From Tetmemena sp. SeJ-2015 (taxonomy: Eukaryota; Ciliophora; Spirotrichea; Sporadotrichida; Oxytrichidae): a stretch of DNA of 64,000 bases. The number at the start of each line of letters is the position of its first letter. Position 1 is the stretch's first letter. Positions 1 through 12,839 of this stretch are shown one piece after another. Location of the stretch: positions 1 to 64,000 of the forward strand of contig JAJKFJ010022593.1 in NCBI GenBank assembly GCA_027382625.1. Direction: 5' to 3'. Both the position numbers and the translations under genes were made by a program. The notes beneath the pieces were generated by a model, which did no database searches, was not told where the DNA came from, and saw only the letters and a program-made list of their open reading frames with translations.

Positions 1-494
1 AGAAGGGCGCTCCTAAATCTGATTTTCCAGTTATGGGGCCCTGTTCGAACATCTAAGGCTTCATTTTTTGATCCTAATTGGGTCAGTTAGTTTCAGCTGC
101 CCCTTAAATAAAATATTTTTTTCGATTTTTTTTTGCTATTGTAAATAAACTTAAAGGCAATTTTGAAATAGTGCAGTTTTTTAAATAAAAATGCTTCAGT
201 TTAGCCAAAGAAAAAAGCTGAAAATGCAGTTAGTCTTTAATCGAATAAATTTTGGTTTAAAAAAATTCTGCACTTTTAAAAATTTCCCTTTTAAAGTTTT
301 TTAAAATACGAAAAAAATAAAAAATAAGTTTTTTTGGTGAGCTGAACTAACGCCCCAATTGGGATAAAATTGAACCTTTAGATTTTAAAAGGGGCTCTTA
401 ACTGGAAGAATCAGATTTAGGGGGAAAATTACCTTAAACATATTTTTTTTTCCTTTATTCATTATAAATTTTACTGTCGGGGAAAGGCCCCCCC
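1..494. repeat. Fold-back repeat, copy 1 (left part outside window)
   Basis: The first part of this stretch recurs inverted at about 300-420, so the copy can fold on itself. It ends at 481-494 in GGAAAGGCCCCCCC. The same end occurs inverted at 19,973, and the internal sequence matches 20,040-20,160 in direct orientation. The left end lies before the window. No coding potential is seen. It is probably a germline-limited miniature element, but the mechanism by which it moves is unknown. Confidence 0.6.
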
Positions 495-1040
495 AAATTT
501 TTAAACTAATATTATAAAAAAATTAAAAATATTTTAAAATAAATTTTTAAAAATATTGTTTATTTATTATTTATTAAAATTTAAGGAATTCATAATTGAA
601 AAATTCTAATATGGAGATTCATTTAATTGGAAATTGGTTCTAGTTCAACAATTTATTATTGAAATTACGTTATAATTATTAAGCTATAAAGTTATAATAT
701 AGATCAGTGATATGGCACAGAAGTTGGCTTGGCTGGGTTAAGGAGTTTTTATTTGCTGCGCCTAAAAGAAAGGTGTGTGTATTTTGGCGAACTCCATAGC
801 CGTGAGAGAACTACACTACATCCTAAGTTGTAATCCATTGGCACTATATTAGACCACTACCAATCAGTAAGGTGAAAATCCTTAAGGGGACCAGACGGTT
901 TAGGTGTGTAAGAATATATAATTCTTAATACGAGCAGACGCACCCAGTGAAGACGTGCATGTAAGGCTGACTACTAGCGAAAACACTACCCATGTTACTT
1001 AATGGTAATCGCCTAACACCAAGGAGTCATACTGATCTAG
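495..1040. other. AT-rich spacer passing into GC-richer TBE-like block
   Basis: From 495 to about 690 this is AT-rich sequence with no signal. From about 700 the base composition becomes clearly richer in G and C, and stays so to about 6,700. Open frames without UGA exist on the minus strand between 700 and 1040, but none is convincing. I see no telomere-like transposon end here. Confidence 0.3.
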
Positions 1041-1232
1041 TCAATTGGTAAGCTTGTTCCGATTTGTTATCTTATATCCAGGCCTTACCAATGTCTGAAA
1101 TATTTTTGTGCCAAGAGAGCCAGCAGATTTAAATGCACTCAGAGTGAGAGCCGATGGATGTGTCAGAAGTCCTCTAGTGATTATCTCCCGTCCCTTTATG
1201 AGAGGTGCAGCATCACTGATTAACTGACGTCA
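1041..1232 (-). pseudogene. Fragment of a decayed ORF, downstream of the zinc-finger/kinase gene
   Basis: With the ciliate code, the minus strand reads about 63 codons without UGA from about 1232 down to a UGA at 1041-1043, with a protein-like composition (motifs such as GREIITRGLL and GSLGTKIFQTLVRPGYK). It has no clear start and the upstream frame is closed. It lies 3' of the zinc-finger/kinase ORF on the same strand. TBE elements carry a third ORF of about 22 kDa, so this could be its remnant, but that link is inference from position only. Confidence 0.22.
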
Positions 1233-1749
1233 TAGAGTAACAAGTGTTTTGAGACGTAGCTAAACCTTTTATAATCGTACTTTTATTTACCCCCTCTTTG
1301 TTACTCCTTAAATCTGCTTAAATACTTAATTACTATAAATTAAGTAAGAAATATTGAAAAGTAGTTGTTGTTATTAATTTTCTCTATTTAAATGTACTTT
1401 ATATTAAATTTTATATTAATTTAACCACCGATAAGATTGTTTGAGCTTACAGAAAGGATTCATTACTTTTGAATCCTTTCAGTTAGCCTAAAGATTAAAT
1501 TATTATTTACAGTTAATTGGTCAAATTAGTAAAAATATCTTAATATTTAATAAATTAAATTAGCGAATTAATATTTATTTTATTATAATTTAATGTTTTA
1601 AGAGTCCCAGTAATAATTATTGGTTCTTCAAAAAGATCAAATTTAATTAAAAAAATTTCAAGGTAAATAAAACTACTGATTAAGATAATGATTATATAAT
1701 CATGAAAATTTTGACTCAATAAAGTTAATAAAAGAATAAATCTAAGATG

Positions 1750-3273
1750 TCATCCTTGAACTAGTTTTTTTATCTAATTGTAAATTTAATACAGAGTAGG
1801 ATAATCCTCGAAAGGATGAGTTAGCCTTTTGAGAAAGTCTCTCTAATCCTAATTTAGTGATCTCAACTTAAGTTCCTGCATTATCGCTGATTGCACTTCT
1901 TCTTGGTTAGCTGCCACTCGATGCAATGGCTTGCTCATAAAACAAGAAGCCACGATCAAGCATACTGAATAAACATCTTGAAATTTGTCACCATGGAAAA
2001 CAAGTTTTCGGTCCTTGTCGAGGAGCCACACATGCCGAGGGATACCTCCGTCAACAGATACATGATCAGAAATGCACGCATATTAGAACGAGCCGAGAAA
2101 CACCTCGGGCGTATAACCTTTGAGTATCCGGACAGTCTGTGGCGTGATGAAGCGGTGAGTAATGTTCTCGTTGTGCAGAACCTGGATACTCCGGACTAGA
2201 GCCTTCAACACATTAACTAAGTCACTCTGGCTTGGCTTGATTTCCAGGAACACAGCAAGTGTGAGGTTGAAGGATCTCCTCATGAGTATAAAGTTTGACG
2301 AGCACAAGTAAGCATACTCTATCTCGTCACTGCAGCGCGCCCGCCGATCTTCCAAGTAATCCAAGAATTTGAAGTCCCTCCAGAGGTTCAGAATTTCGGA
2401 AGTCCTCTCGCTGAAGGATGTTGCCAGCACTATTTGGATTTCTGGAGTGTCACTAAAGCTCCTCTCCTGATCTGAAAACTCTAATTTTCCTCTCCAGTGG
2501 AGCCGCTGTAGGAGAAGCGAGATCTCCTCTTTGAATGAGAAAGGCATTTTGAGATTCTCTATTTCTTACAGCAGCCTCTAGTTAGGAGAATCTGAGACTT
2601 GACTATTGGCTATAAGTAGTTGATTCTCTCCGCGTGCGATATAATTTTGCTTCTTTACTTCGAAGCCTTCAGCTTGAGCTTATTTGAGATCAGAGGCCTC
2701 ACTTGATAAGGCTTCACCGATATTTTATTCAGCTCTATTAGGAGAGCTCTCTCGAGGCAACAGCTAGTTGGATATCTATAGCTTATGAGAGATGGAAGAT
2801 AACCTTACAAGTGGACTGTAACCTGCATCCATAAGCTACTTTATCGAATGGCTGGTCAGATGCAGCTTGAGCGCTTTTCGATTATTAAGCCGCAACTCTT
2901 GCTTATTGCATACTGAGCACCTGTAATACCCATTCTACTTAAGCTAAGTGTAGGCCCCTTCAGTTCTGAAGTGAACTTGCTAATGCCTCTTGAGCTCTGC
3001 AGGCTTGAATATTTTAGTGCAGAATTAGCATGATTGAAGGACTTGAGGGCTGCTTCGCCCTGCTTTAGATCGTCGCGTTCTTCTCATATGCCAAAGTTCT
3101 AGCCACTCTTCGAAGCCATCGTCGCCCTTCCTTCTTGTTTGAGGAATATTCTAGACTCCAGCGGCGCTACAGACCTGCTCAGCATCCTCACTGGACGAAG
3201 CCAATGGACTCAACTCTCGCTTGCGCCTGCAAGATAGCTGCTTTAGAGCCTGTGAGGTAAGTTTCGTGCTCAT
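1750..3273 (-). CDS. TBE-type C2H2 zinc-finger/kinase-like protein, intact 507-aa ORF
   Basis: Read with UAA/UAG as Gln, the frame is open from ATG (3271-3273) to UGA (1750-1752), 508 codons including the stop. That fits the 57-kDa zinc-finger/kinase protein of TBE transposons. Two C2H2 fingers are visible: C82, C85, H97, H101 and C119, C122, H138, H142. The region from about residue 280 resembles a protein kinase. At the catalytic loop (about residues 366-383), however, HNENITHRFITPQT stands where HRDLKPEN is expected, so the catalytic Asp and Asn are replaced and the domain is probably inactive. The N-terminus is basic. A decayed plus-strand ORF starts close by, suggesting a divergent layout. 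TBE proteins are made by the germline transposon and are implicated in its own elimination; the role of the kinase-like protein is unknown. An uninterrupted frame this long in otherwise decayed DNA implies recent selection or a young copy. Confidence 0.82.
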
Positions 3274-3349
3274 ATTTAATATGAAGCTTATTAAATATTA
3301 AATTCCATAGACATAAACTTATGTATAGCAATTAATAGCAAGCAGGGCA

Positions 3350-5160
3350 GGAGAACTAAGCTTGCTCCTACGAGCTGAAGTCAAGACACCTTATGTGACT
3401 CCACATCAGATAAATCATATGAAATGGCGCTACAACGCTACCAGCTTCTGACCATGGTGGACCAAGCTGGACTAGGTGCATTACTTAGGATGACACGTCC
3501 TAGAGACGAACAAGGCTTTAAGGCTACGGAATGTTACCAAAATTAAATAAGACAAAGCCTTTTGATATTTAAAATCGTTAAAGCTCCACTGTGACAAACC
3601 ATAAAACCGAAAATATCAAGCAGGATGAAGAGTCCATTAATTAGACAACTATGTTCACCATATGCTGACCCTTGGCTACCTCGGAGAGAGTACGAATCCT
3701 TCGCCGGAGCGCTCAGCCAAATGAGACCGCTAAAGTAGAACTCGCGTACTCTTCGTGAATTACGGTGTTAAGTTGACTGACACTATGGATGACGCTGCGG
3801 GTAGATGTGCAGCCTAGACTGACCTTGGGTGATGAACCAAGACCTTGACATCTCATGAGCGTGCGCACCTGTATAATCCACCGAATCTCTAGCATCAAAA
3901 GTACTATGTGAGTTTCCCATACAATGAAGAGCATTAAAGATAATAAGATGAGTTCGCTTGTGGTGAGTCAAAATTACAGCTCGTCTTATCAATTATATGG
4001 GCACTTCTATTTCCTGGCAAATACAATAAAGTAGAAATCTTCCACTTAATTTTACGGGCATTTAATAACTTAGTAGGTCGTTACATGCTAATATTAAAGA
4101 GACTCATCAGACCTTAAAGTGGTCACGAGAAGTGAACATATCCAAGAACAACGATTTTGGCAAACCTTGCAGCGTCACAGCACGTGAACCATGTAAGTCA
4201 GCCTCCAATCCACTCCAAGCAGGCTCGAGGAAAGAGCAGCTCCAAGGTCTGTAACTTGATTCACATAGCTTAATACTCAAGTACTCGTGTTTAAGGACTT
4301 CTTGCCCCAGAATCGCATATTAAATGTAGGAAGGTACAACTCTGTGGCCGTCACTAGGTAAGAAGAAGAAGTGGTGCGGGCGGGAACTAATGCCTGAAGT
4401 TTTTTCGTTGAACGATGTCCGTCTCTCCCAGAAAAACTCATTAAAGCGGGAACGCAACCATCTCTATTCGTGGCTTTATGAGTGCTTCCCAAACTTATCA
4501 ACGCAAGACTACTCATGCGCCAGCAGTGTATTTGAGGAGTAACGGGCAACAAGGGAATGTCTTTGACTAGCATTATATAAATAAAAACACAACTAACTGA
4601 CACCACACTAATAAGATTTAACAATATAAGACGACAACACACCTACATAACCCTAATCAGTACATATCAACACTCCGTAGGGCGGTAATACCTTTATATC
4701 AAACATAAGTACACATTTTACTTGTAAGCAGCTGGCACGACTCATTACAGGCACAGAAATTAGAGAAGAGGAAAAAGACTAGGACACAAAGAGAAATAAA
4801 GTCACAAATAAGAGAGTAGAATCGCTCACACTACAAGCATGTGCAGGACTCTTCACATCTCCTTTTCATACCTAATGCGCTATAATTAGATGAATGACCC
4901 TTATATACGAGACATGAAATTAGAAAGAGCGCTCTCGCATCTTTCAAAAGTCAAAGCATAAGTAGGGAGTCGATACGCAGCAGAAAGAACGAAAGCGCGA
5001 CTTCCGACAGTCTTATGGCCTTGATCTCTAACTTACCAGAGTATAGATGGAGAGAGCGAGACCTAATGATCAGCTAGCATTACTATAATTTCACATGTAC
5101 AAGCTTCTCTCCAGTGAGAGAAATCTACGAACAGATTGTCGATACATAGTGAGTCGGAAA
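3350..5160 (+). pseudogene. Decayed ORF series, possibly the TBE transposase
   Basis: Several protein-like stretches follow one another on the plus strand but in different frames separated by UGA: about 3383-3625 (with TPYVTPHQINHMKWRYN, resembling a helix-turn-helix), 4265-4400, 4400-4570 (with SLKRERNHLYSWLYECFP), and 4790-5155. The arrangement fits a frameshifted gene lying divergently to the zinc-finger/kinase ORF, where the 42-kDa TBE transposase would be expected. I could not identify the DDE catalytic residues, so the assignment rests on position and general look. The open frames on the minus strand in the same place look less protein-like. Confidence 0.28.
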
Positions 5161-5959
5161 TCCAGCGCTTCACGCAGACCTCTAAGAGAGAAAAAAGTGA
5201 ACTATTGAACATCTAGAGCGAGAACAATTCGTTTTTATTAAAATCATACTCCTCAATCAAGCTTTTTAACTTTCTTTAAATTATCACTCACTCTCAATGA
5301 GCATATCAGTCTCTATCTCGTCAGTCGTTTCACTTTTTGAACAGTACTGTACTTGCACGCTCATAATCCTATCTTATATGTTTTCCTCTACAATCCGCAT
5401 CAACGCGTATAGACATATTGACCCGAGTACTGTGACTTTATCATCTTGCTTATGAAGAAAAATTTGAGTCGAGCCAAAAACTTGTCCCTTGTGGTTTTCT
5501 CTTTCAACTCATATGACTAGAGCTCCTATACGAAGAGAAGTATGACTTTAATATTTCAGTCATGTTCTATATAGAGCGTTGTATAGAGTGATCTTCTGGA
5601 TAATTCCAGCTGCCCTAGAAAATCGCATATCGGCTGTTCCATCGGGACTCTCTTGTTGAATTATCTGGAGCGTCTCAGGTAAGTTCAGTGAGAGATATTT
5701 AATTATCTCAATGGAGCTTTTTCTGCGAGTATCTTTTCTCTTTAAGTCTGCCTCTCAGAAGACAAGTATGCAAAGATTAGCGATACTCACTGCAAATGCA
5801 TAAATTATGATTTTCTCTCTGTAATTCTTTCAGTATAGGTAATTCTGAACCACCAATCCTCAGCGCTGTGAGGCATGCTAACCACCCTGGCCTATATTCG
5901 CTTAAGAAAAGGCTCATCCCTACAACCTATGCAATGTCCCTTACTTGTGGAAGCGCGTG

Positions 5960-6720
5960 AGTTTTGGTTGTGTAATCGACTATAAGGCCACTATCAAACA
6001 GGGAGCTACTAGGTTAAGATTGCATTCCATAATGAGAATTCTTGAACATATCGAGCACTGATAGCATATTAGTAAGGTTTGAATCCTAGATCGTCCAAGA
6101 TACATGACAGTGTCACCATCTGCGACGTATGTATGCAATGCACAACTGATCCAACATAAATTTGGTAGTGCATTAATAACTGTTATGTACTAAGTCAGAG
6201 TTTCCAGAGCCGGCCATAGGTGATATACTGAGTAGCTTAGCCAGGTGACCTGATATGATTATCCCAATGAGCATGAAATACTACCTCCTTCTCAACCAGC
6301 TCAGTAGTTCACCTTAATCTGCTATCAGCAAGATGGTATTAATCTGTGAAAGATTAGCACCTGTTGAGCTAGCGAGATGGGTGCTTCATCTACTAATTCA
6401 AGAGTCTGATCGCTCAATAGGTAGCACAGATGCTCAAATGTGAGAATTGAGACAGGATGGACTTTTTTTCTCCAAGACTTCACATCTCGGCTCCCATTAA
6501 CTTGGCAGACCTCAAATATCGTTAGTATATAGCTAATGCCAATACATCAATACGTAGTTTAATCAGAATAGACCTATTGATCTTCCCGTCACGGCATGTG
6601 ATCAGGGTTTCTATCAACTCGGCGAATGGAGGATGTTGAGAATTTCTGTAAATCTTCAGGAGAATACTGAATAGATTAACTTTTACTGTCAGCTTTTTCA
6701 GTCACATACCTTTGAAAATG
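5960..6720 (-). pseudogene. Decayed minus-strand ORF, unrecognised
   Basis: From about 6720 to a UGA at 6480-6482 the minus strand has about 80 open codons of convincing composition (for example PPFAELIETLITCRDGKI and RIDVLALAIYQRYL). Further stretches follow in other frames to about 5960. A segment near 6270 (MLIGIIISGHLAKLLS) loosely recalls the helix before the first active-site Arg of tyrosine recombinases, but no R-H-R-Y set is visible. Frame changes show decay. It lies at the edge of the GC-rich block and probably belongs to the same or a nested mobile element. Confidence 0.25.
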
Positions 6721-6739
6721 GTGGAGTAATATTTGCATT

Positions 6740-8230
6740 TATATTTAATCATCCCTCGCACGGCGGAGCTTAATTAATTAATTTTTTCTACCTTAGATGA
6801 GTCAAAATAATTGCCGATGAATAACTGGTGTTAGCCATGTTGTGTAAAGGAACATATTTAATATTTATTCCAATACATTTTTCTTTGCCGCAGTGTTCCA
6901 AATGAAAAAATTCTACCATTACTCATTCTTAATTCTTTCCCTATGTGGATCTCTCTAATGAAAAAGAGCTGTATATAAAATTTTATATAAATATTTTGCA
7001 ATGATTTCTTTAAATTTAGCATAATATGAGAGTTTTAACACCAATAAATAGACAAAAGAATTTTAAATAAATTATTTAAAAAGCTAGGATCTATGTACGT
7101 GAAATCAAATTTCCTTTTTAGTACTTAAGTTTTTTCGCGAATTCTTGCAATCGTTTGAAATCTCATGTACATCTAAGACAATATATCTGATTGTGCGTCA
7201 CTCTAGGCGCACGTAATTTTATAAAATATTATAAATTAATGAACATAATCTAAATTTCAATTTACATTAATAACCAAATACAATATATGCTTATCCTTAT
7301 TTACAATCAACATTCATTTTAAAGCTTAATATTTATGCCAATTCTTTAAAATATTTTTGTGACAAACATTTGAAATAGTGCGACACATCTTTATTGTCGC
7401 GATATATCATTATCTTCTAATAATTTTATATGTGGGAAATGCATACTGCGTTATTATGCTTTGTTTTAAAATATGAAAATATTTTGATTAACATAATAAA
7501 ATAAAATTTTAATTTTATGAAATTGTTTCCTTTTACTTAGGACAATAATACGTAGAGTTTCTGAAAACTTATGATCACTTTGAAGAAATAAAGTACATAA
7601 TTTGTAGGATTCTATAATTAAATCTAATAACCTACCAATCACAAGAAATTTAGGAGTTGAATAGATACTTAAAAGTATCTTTTGAACGAACTCGCTTTTG
7701 TATTATTACTTGTTAGTGCTAAATTAATCAAAAGATAACGAGATTATGAAATTTAATATTTATATCACTTTATTATCTTTCTTAACAATTAAAACAAGAC
7801 TAATTAAAACGCGGTATCGATTTAGTTTCTATTAAACTCTCGCACATATTCAAAAAATGATTATGTATTAAAATAAAAAACTTAAGGCAAATAAATTAGT
7901 GCAAAGTATAATACAATGGGAAACACAATCAGAATTAATAGACATATGATGCTCTTAGCTCTTTATTTGCGAGGTTGTGTCCAAATTTTTGAGAAAACAT
8001 CTTTATCGGTTAACTCCATTTATACAATTGAAACCTTGATCCCTAAGCTTTCCAACTTCTTTCTCTGCATAATATCTATTTCTTTAGGACTATTCTTGCT
8101 AAGAGACTAAGACAGTTAATTTTGACGCCCACTTTTATGAATAAAATATCACTCGCTCTCTTTTAATTATACAGACCAAGAATATAGGAATCTCTATGTT
8201 TTGAATTATTTAAATCCCATCTTAATATTG
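6740..8230. other. AT-rich germline DNA without recognisable genes
   Basis: Base composition drops back to very AT-rich. A short open frame at 7916-8110 has a hydrophobic end but no other support. No repeats shared with the rest of the window were noticed here. Confidence 0.4.
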
Positions 8231-8237
8231 TAGTTTA

Positions 8238-8609
8238 ATGTACATTTTTTTGAGTATGTATTCAACTTATATAATGTTCGTGTGCTCCAGTGCTCAACAA
8301 CTCCTCTTATTTCCTAATTTAATACTATAAGTTTTCCAAATAAAAGTTATGTGTTCTTATTTTAATAAGCTTATGATACCTTCAGCCTTCTCTAAATTTA
8401 ATGATTATCACAGTTTAAAAATTAATAAACAATTTTTGTTCTCGCCCTATTATGATCAATTCTCCCAATTTAAGAGCCACGCTAGTAGTATCACCAATGA
8501 ATTTATAGTGGTAGAGTCGGCGAAAAGAGGCAACGATAGTTCTGTTTGTTTTGGAGAAGCGGCATGCAAATTAAACACTCATTTTTATTCCGTAAGAGAA
8601 ATGCGTTGA
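8238..8609 (+). CDS. Small ORF of unknown function (doubtful)
   Basis: A frame open for 123 codons with the ciliate code runs from ATG at 8238 (alternative ATGs at 8274 and 8349) to a UGA at 8607-8609. The first part is hydrophobic and could act as a signal or membrane segment. The C-terminal half is hydrophilic with two Cys near the end (CFGEAAC). Codon use is more balanced than in the flanks, which is the only sign that it may be real. It could be a lone segment of a scrambled gene or chance. No homologue is recognised. Confidence 0.22.
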
Positions 8610-8629
8610 TAGAGATGTGTAAAATATAA

Positions 8630-10130
8630 TAATTTGTTATTTTTGGTGACCATCATTTTAACATAACCGATCATAAGCAATTATTTAATAAAGACCTTAA
8701 ACAATCTGTAAGAATAATAATGTGATTAACCCAAACCTTTACTTATAGATAATCAAACAATCTAACATCTCATTTATCCATCAAATATAATTATCATAAC
8801 CTAGAACTCTAACCTACATTAATTTTATATAACTCATCCTATTGCCTTTATTACCTTTGGAATGCTCATTTTAGTCGAGTGCGAAATATAAAATTGAAAT
8901 TTTTAGGGTAATTTATATTTAAATCGAGTTAAATTTATAAAAATAGGAGAAAAAACTAATAATCTTATCAAATAATTTTAAGTTTAACCTTTAATAAAGT
9001 CCTATAATGAAATTTAATTTAACTTGCTATGCTTGCCCTTGCTGGAGGAATTAAAAAATAAAATAAAGATTAATTTAAGTGTTTAAATTTAAATATAGAA
9101 ATATTAATAGATAGGTATATTTTTTATAATTATAAATTAATAATTTTAGATAATTGCACTTTAAAATAAAAATGGACACTCCTAAATAAAAAGATTAAGT
9201 ATTAATCAAATATCTTATCACAAAATTAATTTATAAATTATGATAATAAAGGGTATATGTAGCCTGGACAACCCAACTTCCGTTTCTCCTGGAATATCAC
9301 CATCCATGGCTACCCGCTGCTACCTTGGCTACCGCCACTGCTAGAACCATAGGTATCTCACTATCTGGAACCCAATTTATAATATAATAAAGCATCAGAT
9401 AAATTAAGGATGGGATTAAATAGATTTATATCCTCATCTATCATTAAAAAATATTAAAAATCAACTTTTTTATACAAAATTAGCGATAAAAACATAAAAT
9501 TATTTGACATTTAAGAGCTAATTTTTTAAAAATAAAATGTCGATTTTAAGCATTTTTGTTATGGTAAATTAAAGTTGCTAATCTGTCCTAAGCCTAGTTT
9601 AAATTTTGTAATTTATTGTGCTTTTTCATGTTTTAAATGGGATTATAGATCATTGAAAAGCTAAAGTTCTAATAGGAGGATAGGTATGGTAGCAGGCGGG
9701 TAGCAATGGTGGTAAATATTGAGAAATCTTGGGGCGAGTAGCCAAGGTTTCATCTACTCTATGATAAGTATTGAAATTTATTTAGGAATTTATCAATCCT
9801 ATAATTCAATAACTGATTATGATGCCGACCTCAATAAAATAATTTTAAATAATTATTTGTAAAAATTATCCTATAAATAGAATTTAAATTTATGTTGAGT
9901 GATGACTATTTAAAAAGATTGCTTTATAAATTTAATGAATTGAAATTAAAATTATTCTTTCTTGTATAAACTAAAGATAATTTAGTAACTGAAATCATTA
10001 TATGATTTGCATCTTCAAGGCTATTACATCAATTTTCTTTTTATTTATCAACTTTATGCTGACTTCATACTTAATTACGGTTCTCTAAAATTTAAACTAA
10101 TATAAATTGGCAATAATTTTAGTTTTAATA
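8630..10130. other. AT-rich germline DNA with a small GC-rich inverted pair
   Basis: No genes are seen. Two short GC-rich islets at about 9250-9360 and 9670-9730 share an inverted stretch around GCTACCCGCTGCTACC, so this region could form a loose hairpin or hold the ends of a small element of about 0.45 kb. Confidence 0.3.
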
Positions 10131-10134
10131 TTTA

Positions 10135-10745
10135 GGGAGGCCCCTTCCTAGTCATCCACTTTTTTCATGAAAAAATGAAAAATTTCTATCTAAAATCAGA
10201 TTCCTTAATCCATATTTAAATCCGAAGCGTCTAACCTCCTCATATTCTTCAATTTATATGAAAGATCATAATGTTTGCATGTAGAGGACATAAAAATTAA
10301 TCTTTAAAGCTACCTTATAGACATAATAAATAGGATTTCTTAATTTATCCTGTTTAAATATATAATTATTGAATGAATTATAAATTGATCAAGATACTAA
10401 TTTTTAAAGTCACTAGGCTTTAATGTGTTCTCCAAAGAAAGAGAATTTTAAAGCTCTTATAAATAAGTTTAGCGATCTATGAATTAATTATTACATTAGA
10501 AACCTTAAACTTATTAAGGAATTTAATTTTCTTAAATTAGATTACAAATTCTTTTTAATTAATTTTTTTAAAAAATAAATTATCTTTATAGGTTCTTCAA
10601 AATTGTCTTAATTAAATATTATGAGCAGATTAAACCCAATGGATTTGAATTTGGGTTAAAGAATTGTAGACTTTGACTAATTTTTAGCTTGATCATGATT
10701 TTTTCATTTTTCACTAAAAAAGTGGCTGACGAGGAAAGCCCCCCT
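10135..10745. repeat. Fold-back repeat, copy 2
   Basis: Inverted ends are visible: GGGAGGCCCCTTCCTAGTC at about 10,135 and its diverged complement, GACGAGGAAAGCCCCCCT, ending near 10,745. A further inverted stretch lies just inside each end (CATGAAAAAATGAAAAA near 10,167 and TTTTTTCATTTTTCACT near 10,700). The ends match those of the copies at 494 and 19,973. No ORF is seen inside. Confidence 0.55.
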
Positions 10746-12838
10746 CAATTTTTCTAAAAGTTTTAATTATCAAAATAAAATTTTTTAATGATTCAGGATA
10801 TCAAAAATGGCTACTGTCTATTCAAAGAAGAAATAAGAAATTAGAAATAAATGCAAAATTATTATTACATTAAAGATCTTAATAAAATAAAAGAAATTAC
10901 TCTTTTGGAGAATTAATTTAATTATATAAAGTAAAAGATACTGTGCGATTACTATTCATTTGTTCATTGATTCTATTTTACTTGATAGATAAATATATAT
11001 AATTAGAGAATTTAATTCCATCATCATAATTATTATTTAATAATATAATTAAAGAGTTGACATGGATTTAATCAATAACTATGGTATTTTTTACACATTT
11101 TTTACATTAAGATAATTTTTTTAAATTTATAACTTCTTATTTTTATGATAAATGAAATTTCTTGCTAATATTTATATATGATGTATAATGATATATTTTA
11201 AGCTTTTATGCAAGGTTTAGATGTAAATCTTCATTAAATTATAATTATATACTTATTGATAGAAATATATTTTGTTTCTTTTGTAATAAAACCTCCAGCT
11301 GTTATATGACAAAATAATAGTTAATTTATGTTCCCGAAAAAATCAGTGATAAAAATGTCAACAAGAATAATTAACTTAATTCAGCATGTGAAATTTTTCC
11401 ATTCAAGAATGTCAGACTATTTCAATAAATATTTCTTAAATTATAATAATAAGCTTTTTAGCCTTAATTGAATAAGTAGTGCTAAATAAGATTAAAAAAT
11501 GACATGATCAAATAAATATATTATCAAATAAAAATGAATAACTATATATAATTTTTAAAACCTTTCAAAAAAAATAAATCATTAAAGGAGCATAAATTAT
11601 TAAGCTGATAATTAGTAATTTTATTAAAGTGATAAAGATATTCTGAAATTTAAATTATCTAACTCAACAAAATCTTTGCTCAGCTAAGCAGACACGTAAT
11701 CTTATTTAATTATGAAGCTTTATTAAGATAAGATAAATTAAATTGAATGTAACTAGGAGAGGTCGCTATTCCAATTGATCTTCAAATTCCAGCTTCTTAT
11801 AGCGGCTTCGATTTTGCAAGAGACCTTATCACAGTACACGGAGAAATCGGCTTAGAGAAATTTTATTTTTTAATTAGATTCATAAAATAATCTGGAAATA
11901 TAATTCGATAAAAATGTTTTTTGCTTTTTCTTATAGAGGGATCTACAATTACTCATGCTTCGGTCGCCAGAGCCTTCGAGAGATATGTTCCCGTCTCCTC
12001 ACCAAGTGACTACCAAGAAGAGTTTAAATTTATTTAAGTCATTACAAAATCTGCAATTATATCTTCTGAAATTAAAATAATTTATAATTTAGTACACTCG
12101 CGTAAAAAATTAGACGCTGAAGAAAAAAATAAAAAACAAATTTATAAAATTTAGTCACTTTTTTCAAACGCGAGTTTCTGCTTCATTATTTTTAAATTTA
12201 ATTCTTGGCTCAACGCTGTTTCATTATTTGTCATATTTTCTAATATACTTAATTGGCTCTCTCATATTGCAATTTATTTTAAAAATTAGAAATATTTTTT
12301 AAGGATAATAGCGCAATTAATTTTATTTTCAGTTTTTAATTTTGTGTAAAAGGTTTTCACAGTAAAACCATTTTCTTATCAAGAATTGAAAGAATAATAC
12401 TCATAATTTTGAAATAGATTTTAATTTGTGTCATAGATTAAAGTAGTTGAAAGAATAATTATGGATAATAAATTATTTGAGTTACACATGATTGCAAACT
12501 ACCTTGTTTAATATTTTTTTAAAAAAAATATTGTCTAATTTAAAAAACATACGAAAATAGCTTCTCTATTGAAGAGTTAATTAATTTTATAGTTAAAGTT
12601 TAAGATATTAGAAGTTCCTAATTGTTTTTAAGTAAAGATTTTTAATAATAAAGAGTTATGTAGTATAATCGTGTTTTACTTGAGGAAATATTTCCTTAGC
12701 TTGATAAAAAATATAATTATTTTTATTCACGAAGTATTTAATCAAAAATTTAAAAGAACTATTCAATACATTCAAAGTGCGAAGTATTTTTTTAACTTAA
12801 TAATAATATACTTTAAATATTAATAACTCAATTTCTAT
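10746..12838. other. AT-rich germline DNA, no genes seen
   Basis: Very AT-rich sequence throughout. No open frame with protein-like composition and no clear repeat was found. A slightly GC-richer patch at 11,755-12,010 has no convincing frame. Confidence 0.4.
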
Positions 12839-12839
12839 T

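Larger units (their letters stand above)
700..6730. mobile_element. Remnant of a TBE-like transposon (ends not found)
   Basis: A relatively GC-rich block contrasts with the AT-rich DNA on both sides. It contains an intact zinc-finger/kinase-like ORF of the size expected for the 57-kDa TBE protein, with decayed ORFs on both sides. The telomere-like repeat CAAAACCCC that ends TBE elements was looked for and not found, so the boundaries are only composition changes. The termini may have been lost, or the element may belong to a relative with other ends. Confidence 0.45.

Noticed and set aside
3713..3992. Two overlapping minus-strand ORFs
   Set aside because: Composition is poor in protein-like features, and the plus strand reads better in this stretch. 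They look like shadows of the decayed plus-strand gene.
4277..4642. 121-aa minus-strand ORF
   Set aside because: The complementary plus strand gives a more convincing protein in two frames (KDFLPQNRILN, SLKRERNHLYSW). The minus ORF is likely its shadow.
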